Below, one piece after another: positions 1 through 8,255 of a stretch of 36,602 bases of DNA. Both the position numbers and the translations under genes were made by a program. Numbering within the stretch: the stretch's first letter is position 1; the number at the start of each line of letters is the position of its first letter. The stretch comes from JAABRU01 sp964505535. Lineage in GTDB: Bacteria; Desulfobacterota; Desulfobacteria; Desulfobacterales; Desulfococcaceae. Below the pieces are notes generated by a model that worked only from the letters and a program-made list of their open reading frames with translations, did no database searches and was not told the DNA's origin. The stretch covers positions 1-36,602 of the forward strand of contig CAZDIU010000016.1 of the NCBI GenBank assembly GCA_964505535.1, written 5' to 3'.

Positions 1-927
1 ACCGGGCCCCATGAGCAGCAGACATGCACAGATTCCTGAAAAAAAAATCAGCAGATTTTTTGTCTGCCGGGAGATGTTTTTGCGGGAATCTGTTCCATAC
101 AGTCCCCTGCCCGCGCATACCCGGATCAGAGACCATCTGATTCCGGAACGGTTCTGTATAATCATCATCAGAAGACTTTGATGGCATAAGTTTATGATTT
201 TTCTTGGATATCCCTTTGTCACCCGGTATATTTCCCATAAGGCCGGACAGGTGAACAGCGCCTGCGCCCCTTCTTCTGCACCGGCCTGTTTCAGCCGGAA
301 GCGGATCATCTCTTTCATATCCCTGAAATTCAGGGGGGCCAGAACCTCATACAGACTGATCCGGTCTGCGAAATTGGCATGGACCGCAAGGGTTTCCCTG
401 AATTCCTTCTGCGCAAAAATCACGATCTGCAGGAGTTTGTGCTCATTGGTTTCATAATTGAGAAATTCTCTGAGAATTTCCATAAAAAAATCCGGAATTT
501 TCTGGCCCTCATCAATGAGCAGCACCACGATTTTGTTTTCCTCAATCCCTTTGCGGAAAAGAAACTGTTTGATGGCTTCCCTGGTATGACGGTCTGCACT
601 GTCTCCAGAGGATTCGGAGCATTGAATGTTACCGAAGAGTTCCGCCACCGCTGCCAGGGATTCTGAAGGGCTTCTGAAAAAGGGATCAAGAATCAGATGG
701 ATTTCCATATTCCTGTCCCCGGCCAGTCTGCGGACAAGCTGTCTGCACAGGGTTGTTTTTCCGGTTCCCACATCCCCGATGACCACGTTCAGTCCTCTTC
801 TGAGACGCAGAGAAATCTCCAGTTTCTGCAGACATCCGATATGCTGGCGGGACTGAAAAAAAAGCTCCGGATCCGGGGAATTGGAAAAAGGTTCTTTTTT
901 CAGATTCAGCATATTGAAATATTTCAT
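1..927 (-). CDS. ExeA/MshM-like AAA ATPase of the pilus locus (partial)
   Basis: This is the last visible gene of the pilus operon. It is open to the left edge, so the C-terminus is missing. About 309 residues are visible from the ATG at 927, beginning MKYFNMLNLKKEPFSNSPDP, which is the typical start of ExeA/GspA-type ATPases. The Walker A motif GDVGTGKTT has its lysine at about residue 57, and the Walker B region reads IVVLLIDEGQ. A hydrophobic segment at about residues 293-308 (LLIFFSGICACLLLMG) fits the membrane anchor that follows the ATPase domain in this family. ExeA-type ATPases act at the inner membrane and help insert or assemble the outer-membrane secretin. The gene starts 35 bases after the secretin stop, which matches the mshL-mshM order of MSHA loci. 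Family assignment is firm; the MshM name is inferred from context. Confidence 0.85.
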   Translation of the reverse strand, partial: MKYFNMLNLKKEPFSNSPDPELFFQSRQHIGCLQKLEISLRLRRGLNVVIGDVGTGKTTLCRQLVRRLAGDRNMEIHLILDPFFRSPSESLAAVAELFGNIQCSESSGDSADRHTREAIKQFLFRKGIEENKIVVLLIDEGQKIPDFFMEILREFLNYETNEHKLLQIVIFAQKEFRETLAVHANFADRISLYEVLAPLNFRDMKEMIRFRLKQAGAEEGAQALFTCPALWEIYRVTKGYPRKIINLCHQSLLMMIIQNRSGIRWSLIRVCAGRGLYGTDSRKNISRQTKNLLIFFSGICACLLLMGPG

Positions 928-962
928 TTTTTCCCTGTGTCCCGATCATTGCCGCGGCTGTT

Positions 963-2717
963 TCATTTCACAATCCTGGGCGTGATGAAAATCAGTATTT
1001 CTTCCCTGCTGCTGCTGCGGTATTCCTTTTTGAACAGATTGCCAAGCAGAGGAATATCCCTCAAAACAGGAATTCCGGACTGGCCTTTGTTTTCAGTCTC
1101 TTTTCTCAACCCTCCAATAACCATGGTCTGACCGTCCCGCAGAATCACAGTGGTCTGGGCCTTTTTGGTGATAACCGTGGGGTTGCCTTCGACCGGATTG
1201 CTGAAATCCAGTTCATCTTTGGAGGTGATGATCTTCATTTTCAGGAGATTGTCTTCAATCACATGCGGTGTCACCTCCAGACTGAGTGCAGCCTTTTTGA
1301 ATTCGATGTTTACCTCATTGTCCTCCACGGTCTGATAAGGCACTTCCCGGCCGCTCTCAATCACTGCGGTGTGATTGTCAAGTGTGGAAATCGAAGGATT
1401 GGAGAGAATGCGGATTTTTCCTTCTTCCTCAAGTGCCGAAAGCTGAATGCCCAGCAGATATTTTCCCGCATCCTCCACAGACAGGCCGAGAAGCAGCCCG
1501 GAATTTCCGGCCAGAGTGGAGGGCAGTCTCTGGATCAGCAATGACCTGCCGGCCGTGTCTGATGTGCTGTTGCTGGCTGTGCTGCTGCCTGATGCGGTGC
1601 TTTGCCATCCGCCTGCTGCATAATCAATGCCCGGGGTAACCCATAATTTTTTGCTGCCCCCGATACTGCCGGAATAGTATCCGCCCCATTCAATGCCGAG
1701 TTCCATGGCCGTATCTGAATTGGCTTCAATAATCTGGGCTTCGATCCGTATCTGACGCGTGGGCCGATCCAGTTTTTCCGCCAGCCCCCGTATCACCTCA
1801 ATCTCTTTTTCCCTGGCCTGAACGATGATGGAATTGCTGTTTCTGTCCACCATGACACTTCCGCGTCTGACATTTGGTCCTTCCTCAAGAAATTTTTCAA
1901 AAATGTCTTTCAGATTATTGGCATCCGCGTAGTCAATCCTGATGACTGCGGTTGTGAAGGGGGCAACCGTCTCAATGCCCCGCTTCTGTGCCTCCCGCTT
2001 CTGCTGGAGTTCCAGTTCTCTGACATCATGCCCGATATCCTCCACCGTCATGACCCGGACAATATCCCCTTCCCATTCATACATCAGGCCGTGTGTGCGC
2101 AAAAGTCCGGTAAACACCTGATCCCAGGGTTTGTTCTGTATGTCAATGGTGGCTTTTCCCTTCACATTCTCACTGATCATGATGCTGATACCGGCAGCCC
2201 GGGCCAGCACCCGCAGCAGCAGCATCAGATCCTCATTCTGCACCCGAAAATTGATCTTTCCCGATGGCAGAACTTTTCCGGGTTTCTGGGGTACAATGTT
2301 CTCTTCCTGCGGAGAAATCTTTTCCTCTTTTTTTTCATCTGCCATTCCAGTCCCGGGCATATGCCCCCGCGCGGGAGTGCTACGCGCAGATTCAGGCTTT
2401 TCCGCCTCCGTATCCGGCATTTCAGGCCCTGGACTCTGCTCCCCGTCCGGAACCGGGTTCCCGATGGTCTGCCTTTCCCTCTGCGCATTCTCCGACATCT
2501 GTACAGCGCTCTGCGCGGGACTGTCCGCGATTTCTGAGGAATCGCTGTCCGGTTTGGTGAATATTGCCGGAACCGGATGTTCCTCCCCGGGTTTGGGCGG
2601 ATCTGTGGCACATCCGCAAAACAGAATCAAAAGCAGCAGGCAGAATGCCTGCCGGCAGTTCACCGCATCCGGGGATGTTTCTGCCTGAATGTTTTCAGTT
2701 TTTCTGTTTAATCTCAT
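963..2717 (-). CDS. Secretin, PilQ/MshL-like outer-membrane lipoprotein
   Basis: Outer-membrane channel subunit of the pilus. I start it at the ATG at 2717 (584 residues), because this gives a signal sequence ending in a lipobox-like FCGC at Cys36; the frame stays open further upstream to 2816. After the lipid-attachment region comes a Pro/Glu-rich linker to about residue 155. An STN/secretin N-domain follows (VQNEDLMLLLRVLARAAG), then an N1-like domain, then the secretin core. The core ends with TMVIGGL, VLRDIPLLGNLFKK and EEILIFITPRIV, the family signature. The chosen start overlaps the end of the PilP-like gene by 23 bases, consistent with coupled translation. Similarity to PilQ, MshL and GspD is shared; the neighbouring ExeA-type ATPase favours the MshL role. 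Confidence 0.9.
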   Translation of the reverse strand: MRLNRKTENIQAETSPDAVNCRQAFCLLLLILFCGCATDPPKPGEEHPVPAIFTKPDSDSSEIADSPAQSAVQMSENAQRERQTIGNPVPDGEQSPGPEMPDTEAEKPESARSTPARGHMPGTGMADEKKEEKISPQEENIVPQKPGKVLPSGKINFRVQNEDLMLLLRVLARAAGISIMISENVKGKATIDIQNKPWDQVFTGLLRTHGLMYEWEGDIVRVMTVEDIGHDVRELELQQKREAQKRGIETVAPFTTAVIRIDYADANNLKDIFEKFLEEGPNVRRGSVMVDRNSNSIIVQAREKEIEVIRGLAEKLDRPTRQIRIEAQIIEANSDTAMELGIEWGGYYSGSIGGSKKLWVTPGIDYAAGGWQSTASGSSTASNSTSDTAGRSLLIQRLPSTLAGNSGLLLGLSVEDAGKYLLGIQLSALEEEGKIRILSNPSISTLDNHTAVIESGREVPYQTVEDNEVNIEFKKAALSLEVTPHVIEDNLLKMKIITSKDELDFSNPVEGNPTVITKKAQTTVILRDGQTMVIGGLRKETENKGQSGIPVLRDIPLLGNLFKKEYRSSSREEILIFITPRIVK

Positions 2718-3213
2718 AAAGACCCGCCATTTCATCCGTGGCAATGGGTATGGGAGGAAGTTCCCTTTTTGGACTCCGGACAGTAATTTCCTTCGGGGAA
2801 ATCCGGACCAGTTCATACCCGCTTCCCGGCAGAAAGTCTCCTGTCATATATTCCGTTCCGTTTATAATGGCGATCATCCGGTTTCCCATCTCCAGATATC
2901 CGGTATATACCGGGAGTTTTATTTTATGAAGTTCTTCTTTGAGAAGATCCTCCGTCTTTGGCAGGGGAACGGAAATAAAGACGTCTTCCCATTTTTTTTC
3001 TGTTTTTTCAATAAGATATTTTTCAAACGGTGTCAGACTGGTCTGAACCAGTTCCTGACTGATCCGGCTGACACACTGCAAGACATCTTCGGTCTCTTCA
3101 GTGTTTTTGGGCTGCACCGGCAATTCTGCATAAAAAATGTATTCATATATTCCGTACAGCATGACCGCAGCAGCCAGGATGACAATGATTTTCTCCCGAT
3201 TTGAATTGAACAT
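2695..3213 (-). CDS. PilP/MshK-like inner-membrane pilus assembly protein
   Basis: The protein has 172 residues. An N-terminal membrane segment (about residues 9-27, IIVILAAAVMLYGIYEYIF) is followed by a charged helix. The C-terminal region is a small beta domain containing MIAIINGTEYMTGDFL and ISPKEITVRSP, the pattern of the PilP/GspC homology region that contacts the secretin. The role is to link the inner-membrane PilMNO platform to the outer-membrane channel. It lies 10 bases after the PilO-like stop and overlaps the secretin gene. Sequence identity across this family is low, so the call rests on topology, the C-terminal pattern and operon position. Confidence 0.72.
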   Translation of the reverse strand: MFNSNREKIIVILAAAVMLYGIYEYIFYAELPVQPKNTEETEDVLQCVSRISQELVQTSLTPFEKYLIEKTEKKWEDVFISVPLPKTEDLLKEELHKIKLPVYTGYLEMGNRMIAIINGTEYMTGDFLPGSGYELVRISPKEITVRSPKRELPPIPIATDEMAGLYEIKQKN

Positions 3214-3223
3214 TTCTCTCCTT

Positions 3224-3799
3224 TTATATCTGGGACCGAAACAGGCGCAGGGTCAGGACAATTTTCTTTCCTGAACCGCTTCCGGATATTTTTGTATCAG
3301 GGAGATCCCCGGAAGGGGAAATCTGAATCTGATCAATTCCCGCCATACATGACATTTTGCCAAAATCAATCAGAACATCCCGCAGCTTGCGAAAATCACC
3401 TGCAATCGAACAGGTCAGCAGAATCCGGTCAGGGGTATGGTTTATATCCGAACCGCTTCTGTCAAAGGAGAAGCCATGTTCTTTGCATATTTTTTCAATA
3501 TCATCCTGCAGTTCAGATGCAATGCACTTTTCATTTCCAATGCTGACTGTAAAATTGAAGTAATTGATTTTGTCAAGTTTTTCAATCTCAGCCCTGTATA
3601 TTTCATACTGTTCGTACAGTATCTCCTGCTCATTGATTTTTTTCCTCAGCGATTCAATATCAGATTCAGTCTGTCTGATTTTTCTGAAATCCGGATAAAG
3701 AATGAACACAACAAAACCGACCAGAATTCCTGCATATAACGCATAATAAATCAGATTTTTTTTTGTTTTGTCCGGAACTGTTTTCTGACTCAGTCTCAT
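3224..3799 (-). CDS. PilO/MshJ-like pilus assembly protein
   Basis: The protein has 191 residues. One membrane segment lies near the N-terminus (about residues 17-34, IYYALYAGILVGFVVFIL), followed by a coiled coil of about 50 residues (TESDIESLRKKINEQEILYE). A ferredoxin-fold-like C-terminal domain then contains SELQDDIEKICKEHGF and GDFRKLRDVLIDFGKM. This is the usual PilO/GspM architecture. PilO pairs with PilN in the inner-membrane platform; here the partner is the C-terminal half of the preceding fusion protein. The start codon overlaps the stop of that gene by four bases (ATGA), indicating translational coupling. Confidence 0.78.
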   Translation of the reverse strand: MRLSQKTVPDKTKKNLIYYALYAGILVGFVVFILYPDFRKIRQTESDIESLRKKINEQEILYEQYEIYRAEIEKLDKINYFNFTVSIGNEKCIASELQDDIEKICKEHGFSFDRSGSDINHTPDRILLTCSIAGDFRKLRDVLIDFGKMSCMAGIDQIQISPSGDLPDTKISGSGSGKKIVLTLRLFRSQI

Positions 3800-5823
3800 T
3801 TCTGCTTTATTCCCATTTGGATCACAAAAAACAGGACAAATCTGCCGCCATGCATCTGTTCCTTTTTTTCCCGAAGAACCGGTTCGCTGAAAACCGGTAT
3901 GTCATTCAGGCTGGCCTGATAGTCAAAAAGGAGTGCTTCCCGTTTCACAGCATCCCCGGCAGTGATGATTCCCTGCATGATGATTCTGCGGCTGCTGTGA
4001 TCATTTTCATCCCGGGATTCTGTTTTTCCCTCTTTTGTTTCCCCTGCAATGAACTTCAAATCCGCGAGACGGATCTGGGGATGCTTTGTGGCCTCACAGA
4101 TTGCGCTGATAACCGCAATGTCTGTGTAACGGCTGCTGAAATTCCGGGCACGTTCCCTTCTTTTGATAATCCTGTCTGCCAGTTCCTCAATGGTGGTGCG
4201 GTCAAAAACCATATTTTTATGACTGTGGATTCTGGTTTCATACTCCCGGCGCAGGGTCTCAAGTTTCCTGTCCTTCTGCCGGAGGACACGCTCCTGCGCA
4301 AAAAAGATGCCAATGCACACAATGGCAATGAGCACAAAAGCTGTGCTGACAAAGCGGTCTGCACGGATGGAATTAAGATATCTCTGTCTGTCCTTATGGG
4401 TGAACAGAAAATTCGGGGTAAAAAAATCTCTCGAAAGAGCCATGCCCACAGCAGGGACATAGCTGCCTCTTTCTGCCGCTGAGTCAGGAATCTGCATATC
4501 CCTGTCAACAAAATCGCAGGAAAAGGGATCCATATCCCTTGTTTCCACACGCTGATCCAGACATGTTCCGATATAATCAATCACACGTCTGCAACCGCTG
4601 ATTTCACCGGATATGAAAATTTTTCCCACCCCTTTTCTTTCGATATCCATCTGATAGGATTCAATGGTTCTTTCCACCTGCCAGACCAGCCGGTCAATGG
4701 CCGGAAACAGCATTCTGAAGATATCCTCCGCGGTGACATTCAGGTCATTTTCCCCAAGGAGAATTTCCAGTTCCGTGGAACTGCGGATCAGAGCGGAAAA
4801 AATTTTCCGGATCAGATCATCACTGATGAGGGGGGGCACCTCCACGGATGACCCACCCGGCTGGGCACTTTCCGGATCAGGCGGAAACAGATGCTCATTC
4901 ACATGGAGCCGGAGTTCTTCGAGCATGCTGCTCATACATGCCCGGATTCTGCGCGACAAGGCAAGATTCCCGTCCGGGAAAAAAATATCAATGCGCGACC
5001 AGTTCATCCCCACATAAAGACAGCAGATATTCTGCCCTTCTGCCCTGATATACTGGGACCTGATAAGATTCCGTATGGCAAACGGATAGATGGAAATTCC
5101 TGTCAGGGGGAAACCGATTTCCGAGAAAAAGTCTCTGATCTGTTCGATTTCACGGCGCGGGGCCATATAGGCCATGACCGCTTTCCGGTTCAGCCCGTTT
5201 ATGCTGTGTTCTCCGATATATTCAAAATCAAAAAGATATTCATCTTCATTGACGGATTTTGTTTTTCTGTATTCCCAGTAAACCGCATTGGGAAGTTCTT
5301 TTTCAGAAACCATGGGAACGGTAAGAAAACGTGTTTCCACATTCTCCAGCGACATGACTGCCCAGATATCCATCCGGCTGACTGAATGGCAGAAAGTTTT
5401 CATGACAGATTTCAGAAAACCGGGCTGGGGTTTTCCCCGTGACAAATTCTTTTCAGCAGGAATACTCATGTAGGCTGTCAGTTTCCGCTTCTGGCCTCCT
5501 GTGGTTCTGAATCTGACCAGCTTCAGATAACCGTTTCCGAAATCAATGCCAACAGTGTTTTTTTCCCGAAAGGAAATCACTTTCTGATAAAAGGACTTAG
5601 GGGACACAGGCAGAACTGCGCCGATTGCGCCATGCAGAAAATCTGCTGCATCCGGATCAGAAACATACGGAAACACTGTTTCGGAACCAGTTCCGGGAAC
5701 AGACGGAGCCGCGCGGAGAAACCGTGTTTCATCTTCCGGTTCTGCGCTGTTTTCCCGTATCAGGTCGAGAAGTTTTTCCGTTGAGGAAATATCGTCACGT
5801 CTGACCAAACAGTTCCCTCCCAT
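3796..5823 (-). CDS. PilM-PilN fusion (MshI-like) pilus platform protein
   Basis: The protein has 675 residues. The N-terminal part (about 85-470) is an actin-like PilM domain with FGNGYLKLVRF as the phosphate-binding start and FISGEISGCRRVIDYIG near the end. A single membrane segment sits at about residues 491-510 (FVSTAFVLIAIVCIGIFFAQ). After it come a coiled coil and a small domain resembling PilN. PilM and PilN are usually separate proteins; here cytoplasmic and membrane parts are joined, as in GspL. About 85 residues precede the PilM core without recognised function. Start choice is uncertain: the ATG at 5823 has only a weak ribosome site, while a GGGAGGGA motif just inside the frame precedes a TTG at 5808. 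First gene of the operon. Confidence 0.82.
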   Translation of the reverse strand: MGGNCLVRRDDISSTEKLLDLIRENSAEPEDETRFLRAAPSVPGTGSETVFPYVSDPDAADFLHGAIGAVLPVSPKSFYQKVISFREKNTVGIDFGNGYLKLVRFRTTGGQKRKLTAYMSIPAEKNLSRGKPQPGFLKSVMKTFCHSVSRMDIWAVMSLENVETRFLTVPMVSEKELPNAVYWEYRKTKSVNEDEYLFDFEYIGEHSINGLNRKAVMAYMAPRREIEQIRDFFSEIGFPLTGISIYPFAIRNLIRSQYIRAEGQNICCLYVGMNWSRIDIFFPDGNLALSRRIRACMSSMLEELRLHVNEHLFPPDPESAQPGGSSVEVPPLISDDLIRKIFSALIRSSTELEILLGENDLNVTAEDIFRMLFPAIDRLVWQVERTIESYQMDIERKGVGKIFISGEISGCRRVIDYIGTCLDQRVETRDMDPFSCDFVDRDMQIPDSAAERGSYVPAVGMALSRDFFTPNFLFTHKDRQRYLNSIRADRFVSTAFVLIAIVCIGIFFAQERVLRQKDRKLETLRREYETRIHSHKNMVFDRTTIEELADRIIKRRERARNFSSRYTDIAVISAICEATKHPQIRLADLKFIAGETKEGKTESRDENDHSSRRIIMQGIITAGDAVKREALLFDYQASLNDIPVFSEPVLREKKEQMHGGRFVLFFVIQMGIKQK

Positions 5824-5865
5824 TCTCTGTCTCAGTGAATCATATGCCAGATATTCAGGGACAAT

Positions 5866-5976
5866 TTAATTTATATAAACCAGTTCGTCAAGAAATAACA
5901 TCATTTCTTCGCGTGACAGCATCGGGAACAGCGATAATTGTCTTTCAGATTTCATTAATTGTCTTTCAGATTTCAT
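5866..5976 (-). CDS. Small ORF, 36 residues, with in-frame 7-residue duplication
   Basis: Reads MKSERQLMKSERQLSLFPML at the N-terminus and ends DELVYIN. The first 14 residues are a perfect duplication encoded by two tandem 21-base units. Its ATG overlaps the stop codon of the preceding 30-residue ORF as ATGA, so it would be translated by coupling. It ends about 40 bases before the first pilus gene. The function is unknown and I recognise no family. It could also be the tail of a decayed gene. Confidence 0.4.
   Translation of the reverse strand: MKSERQLMKSERQLSLFPMLSREEMMLFLDELVYIN
5935..5976. repeat. Perfect 2 x 21-base tandem repeat
   Basis: Two exact 21-base copies lie head to tail at 5935-5955 and 5956-5976. 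The unit length is a multiple of three, so within the small minus-strand ORF it only duplicates MKSERQL and does not break the frame. Confidence 0.9.
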
Positions 5977-6065
5977 ATTGCTTCCCTGCAACCATTCCCA
6001 ATTGGCATCATATCATTTTCTGAGAGTTTTTTGAAGCAATACATTTCCTTCAGCACATGAATCAT
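5973..6065 (-). CDS. Small ORF, 30 residues, strong ribosome site
   Basis: The ORF starts MIHVLKEMYCFKKLSENDMM and ends GCREAI. The ATG at 6065 follows a strong AAGGAGG ribosome-binding site with a 5-base spacer, which is the main reason to take it seriously. Its TGA overlaps the next small ORF's ATG. It may be a leader peptide or a small regulatory pair ahead of the pilus operon. Product unknown. Confidence 0.42.
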   Translation of the reverse strand: MIHVLKEMYCFKKLSENDMMPIGNGCREAI

Positions 6066-6114
6066 CCCATCCTCCTTTTCAATGCAAAATGATAATCCGC
6101 AGGGGAGAATGAAC

Positions 6115-6133
6115 ATTAATCCCGCGGATTAAT
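6115..6133. promoter_or_regulatory. Operator-like palindrome upstream of the small ORFs
   Basis: The sequence ATTAATCCCGCGGATTAAT is a perfect inverted repeat with 8-base arms (ATTAATCC/GGATTAAT) around a 3-base centre. A partial half-site, GATAATCCGC, lies at 6091-6100. The position, 50-70 bases upstream of the 30-residue ORF, fits a repressor or activator site. The binding protein is unknown. Confidence 0.5.
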
Positions 6134-6229
6134 CAATGGAGAGATGGGGCATTTGGCCGCAGATTTTCCCTGCTTCAGGAACCTGATCGACAACATATTC
6201 AAACCCGGAATATTTTTCTCCAAGATGAT

Positions 6230-6258
6230 TTGACACTTTGGGATTCATATCATATATA
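6230..6258 (+). promoter_or_regulatory. Sigma70-type promoter for the prohead-protease-like gene
   Basis: TTGACA at 6230-6235, a 17-base spacer, then TATATA at 6253-6258. The -35 is perfect and the -10 is good. The start codon at 6361 is about 100 bases downstream, leaving a moderate 5' leader. Confidence 0.58.
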
Positions 6259-6360
6259 GCTTTTACGAAAATATTTGTCTGAAAAACCCGGGCGCTCTGA
6301 AGTCCCGGAGTTTGCCCGGAGTTTGAAAGATGCGTGACTGTTTATGCAAGGAGATGGAGT

Positions 6361-7347
6361 ATGACAGAAAAACTCTTTACAAGAGATACCTGGAGGCCCA
6401 AAAGTTTTGACGAGGAAACCAGTTCTGTCCGGGTCGTGGCTGTCACGGAAAATCCGGTCAGGGTATGGGACTGGAACAGCAAACAGTATATTGATGAAGT
6501 GCTGCTGGTGGACGGTTTTTCACTGCCGCCCAGCGGGAAGATTCCCCTGCTGGACGCACACAACCGATCCAGTGTTTCCAGTGTGCTGGGAAGTGCCAGA
6601 AGATTCCATCCCAGCGGAAACACCCTGGAATGCGATGTGTTTTTTTCCGGAACAGATGTGGGCAGAAATGCTGCACAGAATGTGAGGGAAGGGCATCTGA
6701 CGGATTTTTCCGTGGGCTATTTTCCGGTCGAATCCTATTATATTAAGGAAGGAGAGTCCAAAGACATTAACGGCAGGTTTTTCCGGGGCCCGGTAAAAGT
6801 GACAGCCAGATGGAATCTGAGGGAACTTTCCTTAACACCCATCGGAGCGGATCAGTATGCAACAGCACGTTCGGAAAACGGGCTTATCTCCTCGCCTGAA
6901 GGGCCGGTTCCCCCACCGTCTCAGATAACAGCACCGCCTGCGCAGGACTCTCAGGCTCCTGTGGCACAGACTCCGGAACAATCCATGCCTTCTGTGCAGG
7001 AGAATCTGTCCCGGACAGAAATTCAGCCTCGGCCGCCGGTTCAGATGCAGGCAGATCCGTCTCAGGAACGTTCCCAGTCCTCTGTCCAGAATCCGCTTCA
7101 GACGGCATCACCTCCTGCTGAAGCTCCTCTGCCCGGGACTGCTGCGCGGGCTGTGCCTCAACAGGACAAAGAAAAACCGCAGGCAGGGCAGCGGATGGAT
7201 CAGGAACCGTCTGAGCGGCAGTTGCCGCCCAAACCAATCCTTCTTTCTCCAAAAAACCGGCAGGTGGAAAGAGATTTTGTGGATATGATTTTTTACGCCT
7301 TTCTGGCCATAGCGGTTCTTTTCATTCTCAAAGGCATGTTTTTATAA
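6361..7347 (+). CDS. Prohead-protease-like protein with Pro/Gln linker and C-terminal membrane anchor
   Basis: The protein has 328 residues from the ATG at 6361, chosen because AAGGAG lies 7 bases upstream; the frame also allows 6334. Residues 1 to about 165 resemble HK97-type prohead proteases (peptidase family S78). Visible are PLLDAHNRSS with candidate catalytic His67, then VREGHLTDFSVGY with candidate Ser117, then WNLRELSLTPIGAD at the domain end. Residues about 170-300 are a low-complexity Pro/Gln/Ser linker. A hydrophobic helix at about 303-327 (MIFYAFLAIAVLFILKGMFL) ends the protein, so it looks tail-anchored with the protease domain in the cytoplasm. Phage prohead proteases cut capsid scaffold and lie beside portal and capsid genes; none occur here. 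It could be a domesticated protease or a phage relic with a new tail. Confidence 0.75.
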   Translation: MTEKLFTRDTWRPKSFDEETSSVRVVAVTENPVRVWDWNSKQYIDEVLLVDGFSLPPSGKIPLLDAHNRSSVSSVLGSARRFHPSGNTLECDVFFSGTDVGRNAAQNVREGHLTDFSVGYFPVESYYIKEGESKDINGRFFRGPVKVTARWNLRELSLTPIGADQYATARSENGLISSPEGPVPPPSQITAPPAQDSQAPVAQTPEQSMPSVQENLSRTEIQPRPPVQMQADPSQERSQSSVQNPLQTASPPAEAPLPGTAARAVPQQDKEKPQAGQRMDQEPSERQLPPKPILLSPKNRQVERDFVDMIFYAFLAIAVLFILKGMFL

Positions 7348-7362
7348 GTGCATCTTGCAAAA

Positions 7363-7539
7363 ATGGAAGGATGGAGAACTGTACAGAAGAACGGGATATC
7401 CGGGAGGGGCACCCCGCTTCCGGACATCAGGCCCTGTGTGCCGGAATTCGATGTGCATGAGATCCAAAAGACGGGGTGGTTTGCGGATGTTTCAGAAAAA
7501 CTTGAAAACGCAAAGGACGACGGCAGATTTTCCGGCTGA
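7363..7539 (+). CDS. Possible small hypothetical protein
   Basis: A 58-residue frame reads MEGWRTVQKNGISGRGTPLP onward and ends AKDDGRFSG; a GTG start at 7348 would add five residues. There is no clear ribosome site. It follows the membrane-anchored protease gene directly and could be read on the same transcript. No family recognised; weak call. Confidence 0.25.
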   Translation: MEGWRTVQKNGISGRGTPLPDIRPCVPEFDVHEIQKTGWFADVSEKLENAKDDGRFSG

Positions 7540-7542
7540 GGT

Positions 7543-7950
7543 TCAGGTTTTGCCTTTCACCTTTTTCAGCTTTTCTTCAATCCGGGCAAAAAGATTGCGC
7601 TGGTCTTCCTCTTTTCTGGCCTGAAAAGCTTCAATTTTTTCTTTAAAGTTTTTCTGCGTGCTCTGAAACTTTTCAATTTCCTCCCGGATAGTGGTTCCAG
7701 GTTCATGCCTGGGAATTTCTTCGATTTTCAGATAATCCCGGATAAACAGGCGGGTTCCGTAGGGACCTTTGACCATCTCGATAATCTCCTGCTCATCAAG
7801 CCTTTTGCACAGGAGATGCCCCAGTTCCAGCGACATGGACAGGGTTTCACAGATGGCATCCACTGAAGGTGGTTCACTGTGTCCGTGCTCGTATATCCGT
7901 ATGGCTGCCACAACAAGGTGGCTTTGGGTATAAAAATCGTTTGCCTTCAT
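7543..7950 (-). CDS. Small conserved-looking protein with winged-helix-like and coiled-coil parts
   Basis: The protein has 135 residues from the ATG at 7950. I prefer this start over 8004 because GAGGT lies 7 bases upstream and the preceding residues look non-coding. The N-terminal part (about 1-85) has the pattern of a winged helix: AAIRIYEHGHSEPPSVDAIC, then SLELGHLLCKRLDEQEIIEM, then GTRLFIRDYLKIE as a beta wing. The C-terminal 45 residues are a charged coiled coil (REEIEKFQSTQKNFKEKIEA). It could be a small DNA-binding regulator; nothing shows its target. It stands alone, convergent with the genes to its left and divergent from enolase. Confidence 0.7.
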   Translation of the reverse strand: MKANDFYTQSHLVVAAIRIYEHGHSEPPSVDAICETLSMSLELGHLLCKRLDEQEIIEMVKGPYGTRLFIRDYLKIEEIPRHEPGTTIREEIEKFQSTQKNFKEKIEAFQARKEEDQRNLFARIEEKLKKVKGKT

Positions 7951-8111
7951 TTTTTTAACCTCGGTTTGACAAAGTTCCAAAGCAGCGGATGGCCAGACTT
8001 TCAAATTTTTTTCAAAGTGATGGGGCCCATAACACTGCCGCCCTGACCGCTTATGCCATGAAAAAAATTTTCAAAAGTCTGACGCCGAATGTCCGGATAT
8101 TGATCCGCATC

Positions 8112-8140
8112 TTGACATCACCAGACAGGGAGAGTAACAT
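8112..8140 (+). promoter_or_regulatory. Sigma70-type promoter upstream of enolase
   Basis: TTGACA at 8112-8117, a 17-base spacer, and TAACAT at 8135-8140. The enolase start at 8256 is about 110 bases downstream, so there is a sizeable untranslated leader. Confidence 0.5.
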
Positions 8141-8255
8141 TTCTTTTTTTTTAAATCAAGTTTATGATCTGTTTTATGCTGTCCTTTACGGGCCTTTTCA
8201 GGGATAATCACAATATTTTGTTTTAAATCAGCAAATTATAAAAAAGGAGATAAAA

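Noticed and set aside
420..949. Short frames in the ExeA-like gene region
   Set aside because: All are shadows; the real minus-strand frame starts at 927 and runs off the window's left edge.
6361..7347. Idea that the prohead-protease-like gene marks a prophage
   Set aside because: No portal, capsid, terminase, tail or integrase genes occur within the window; flanks are pilus and housekeeping genes.
7989..8207. 72-residue plus-strand frame before enolase
   Set aside because: It overlaps the enolase promoter and leader and has no ribosome site or conserved look.
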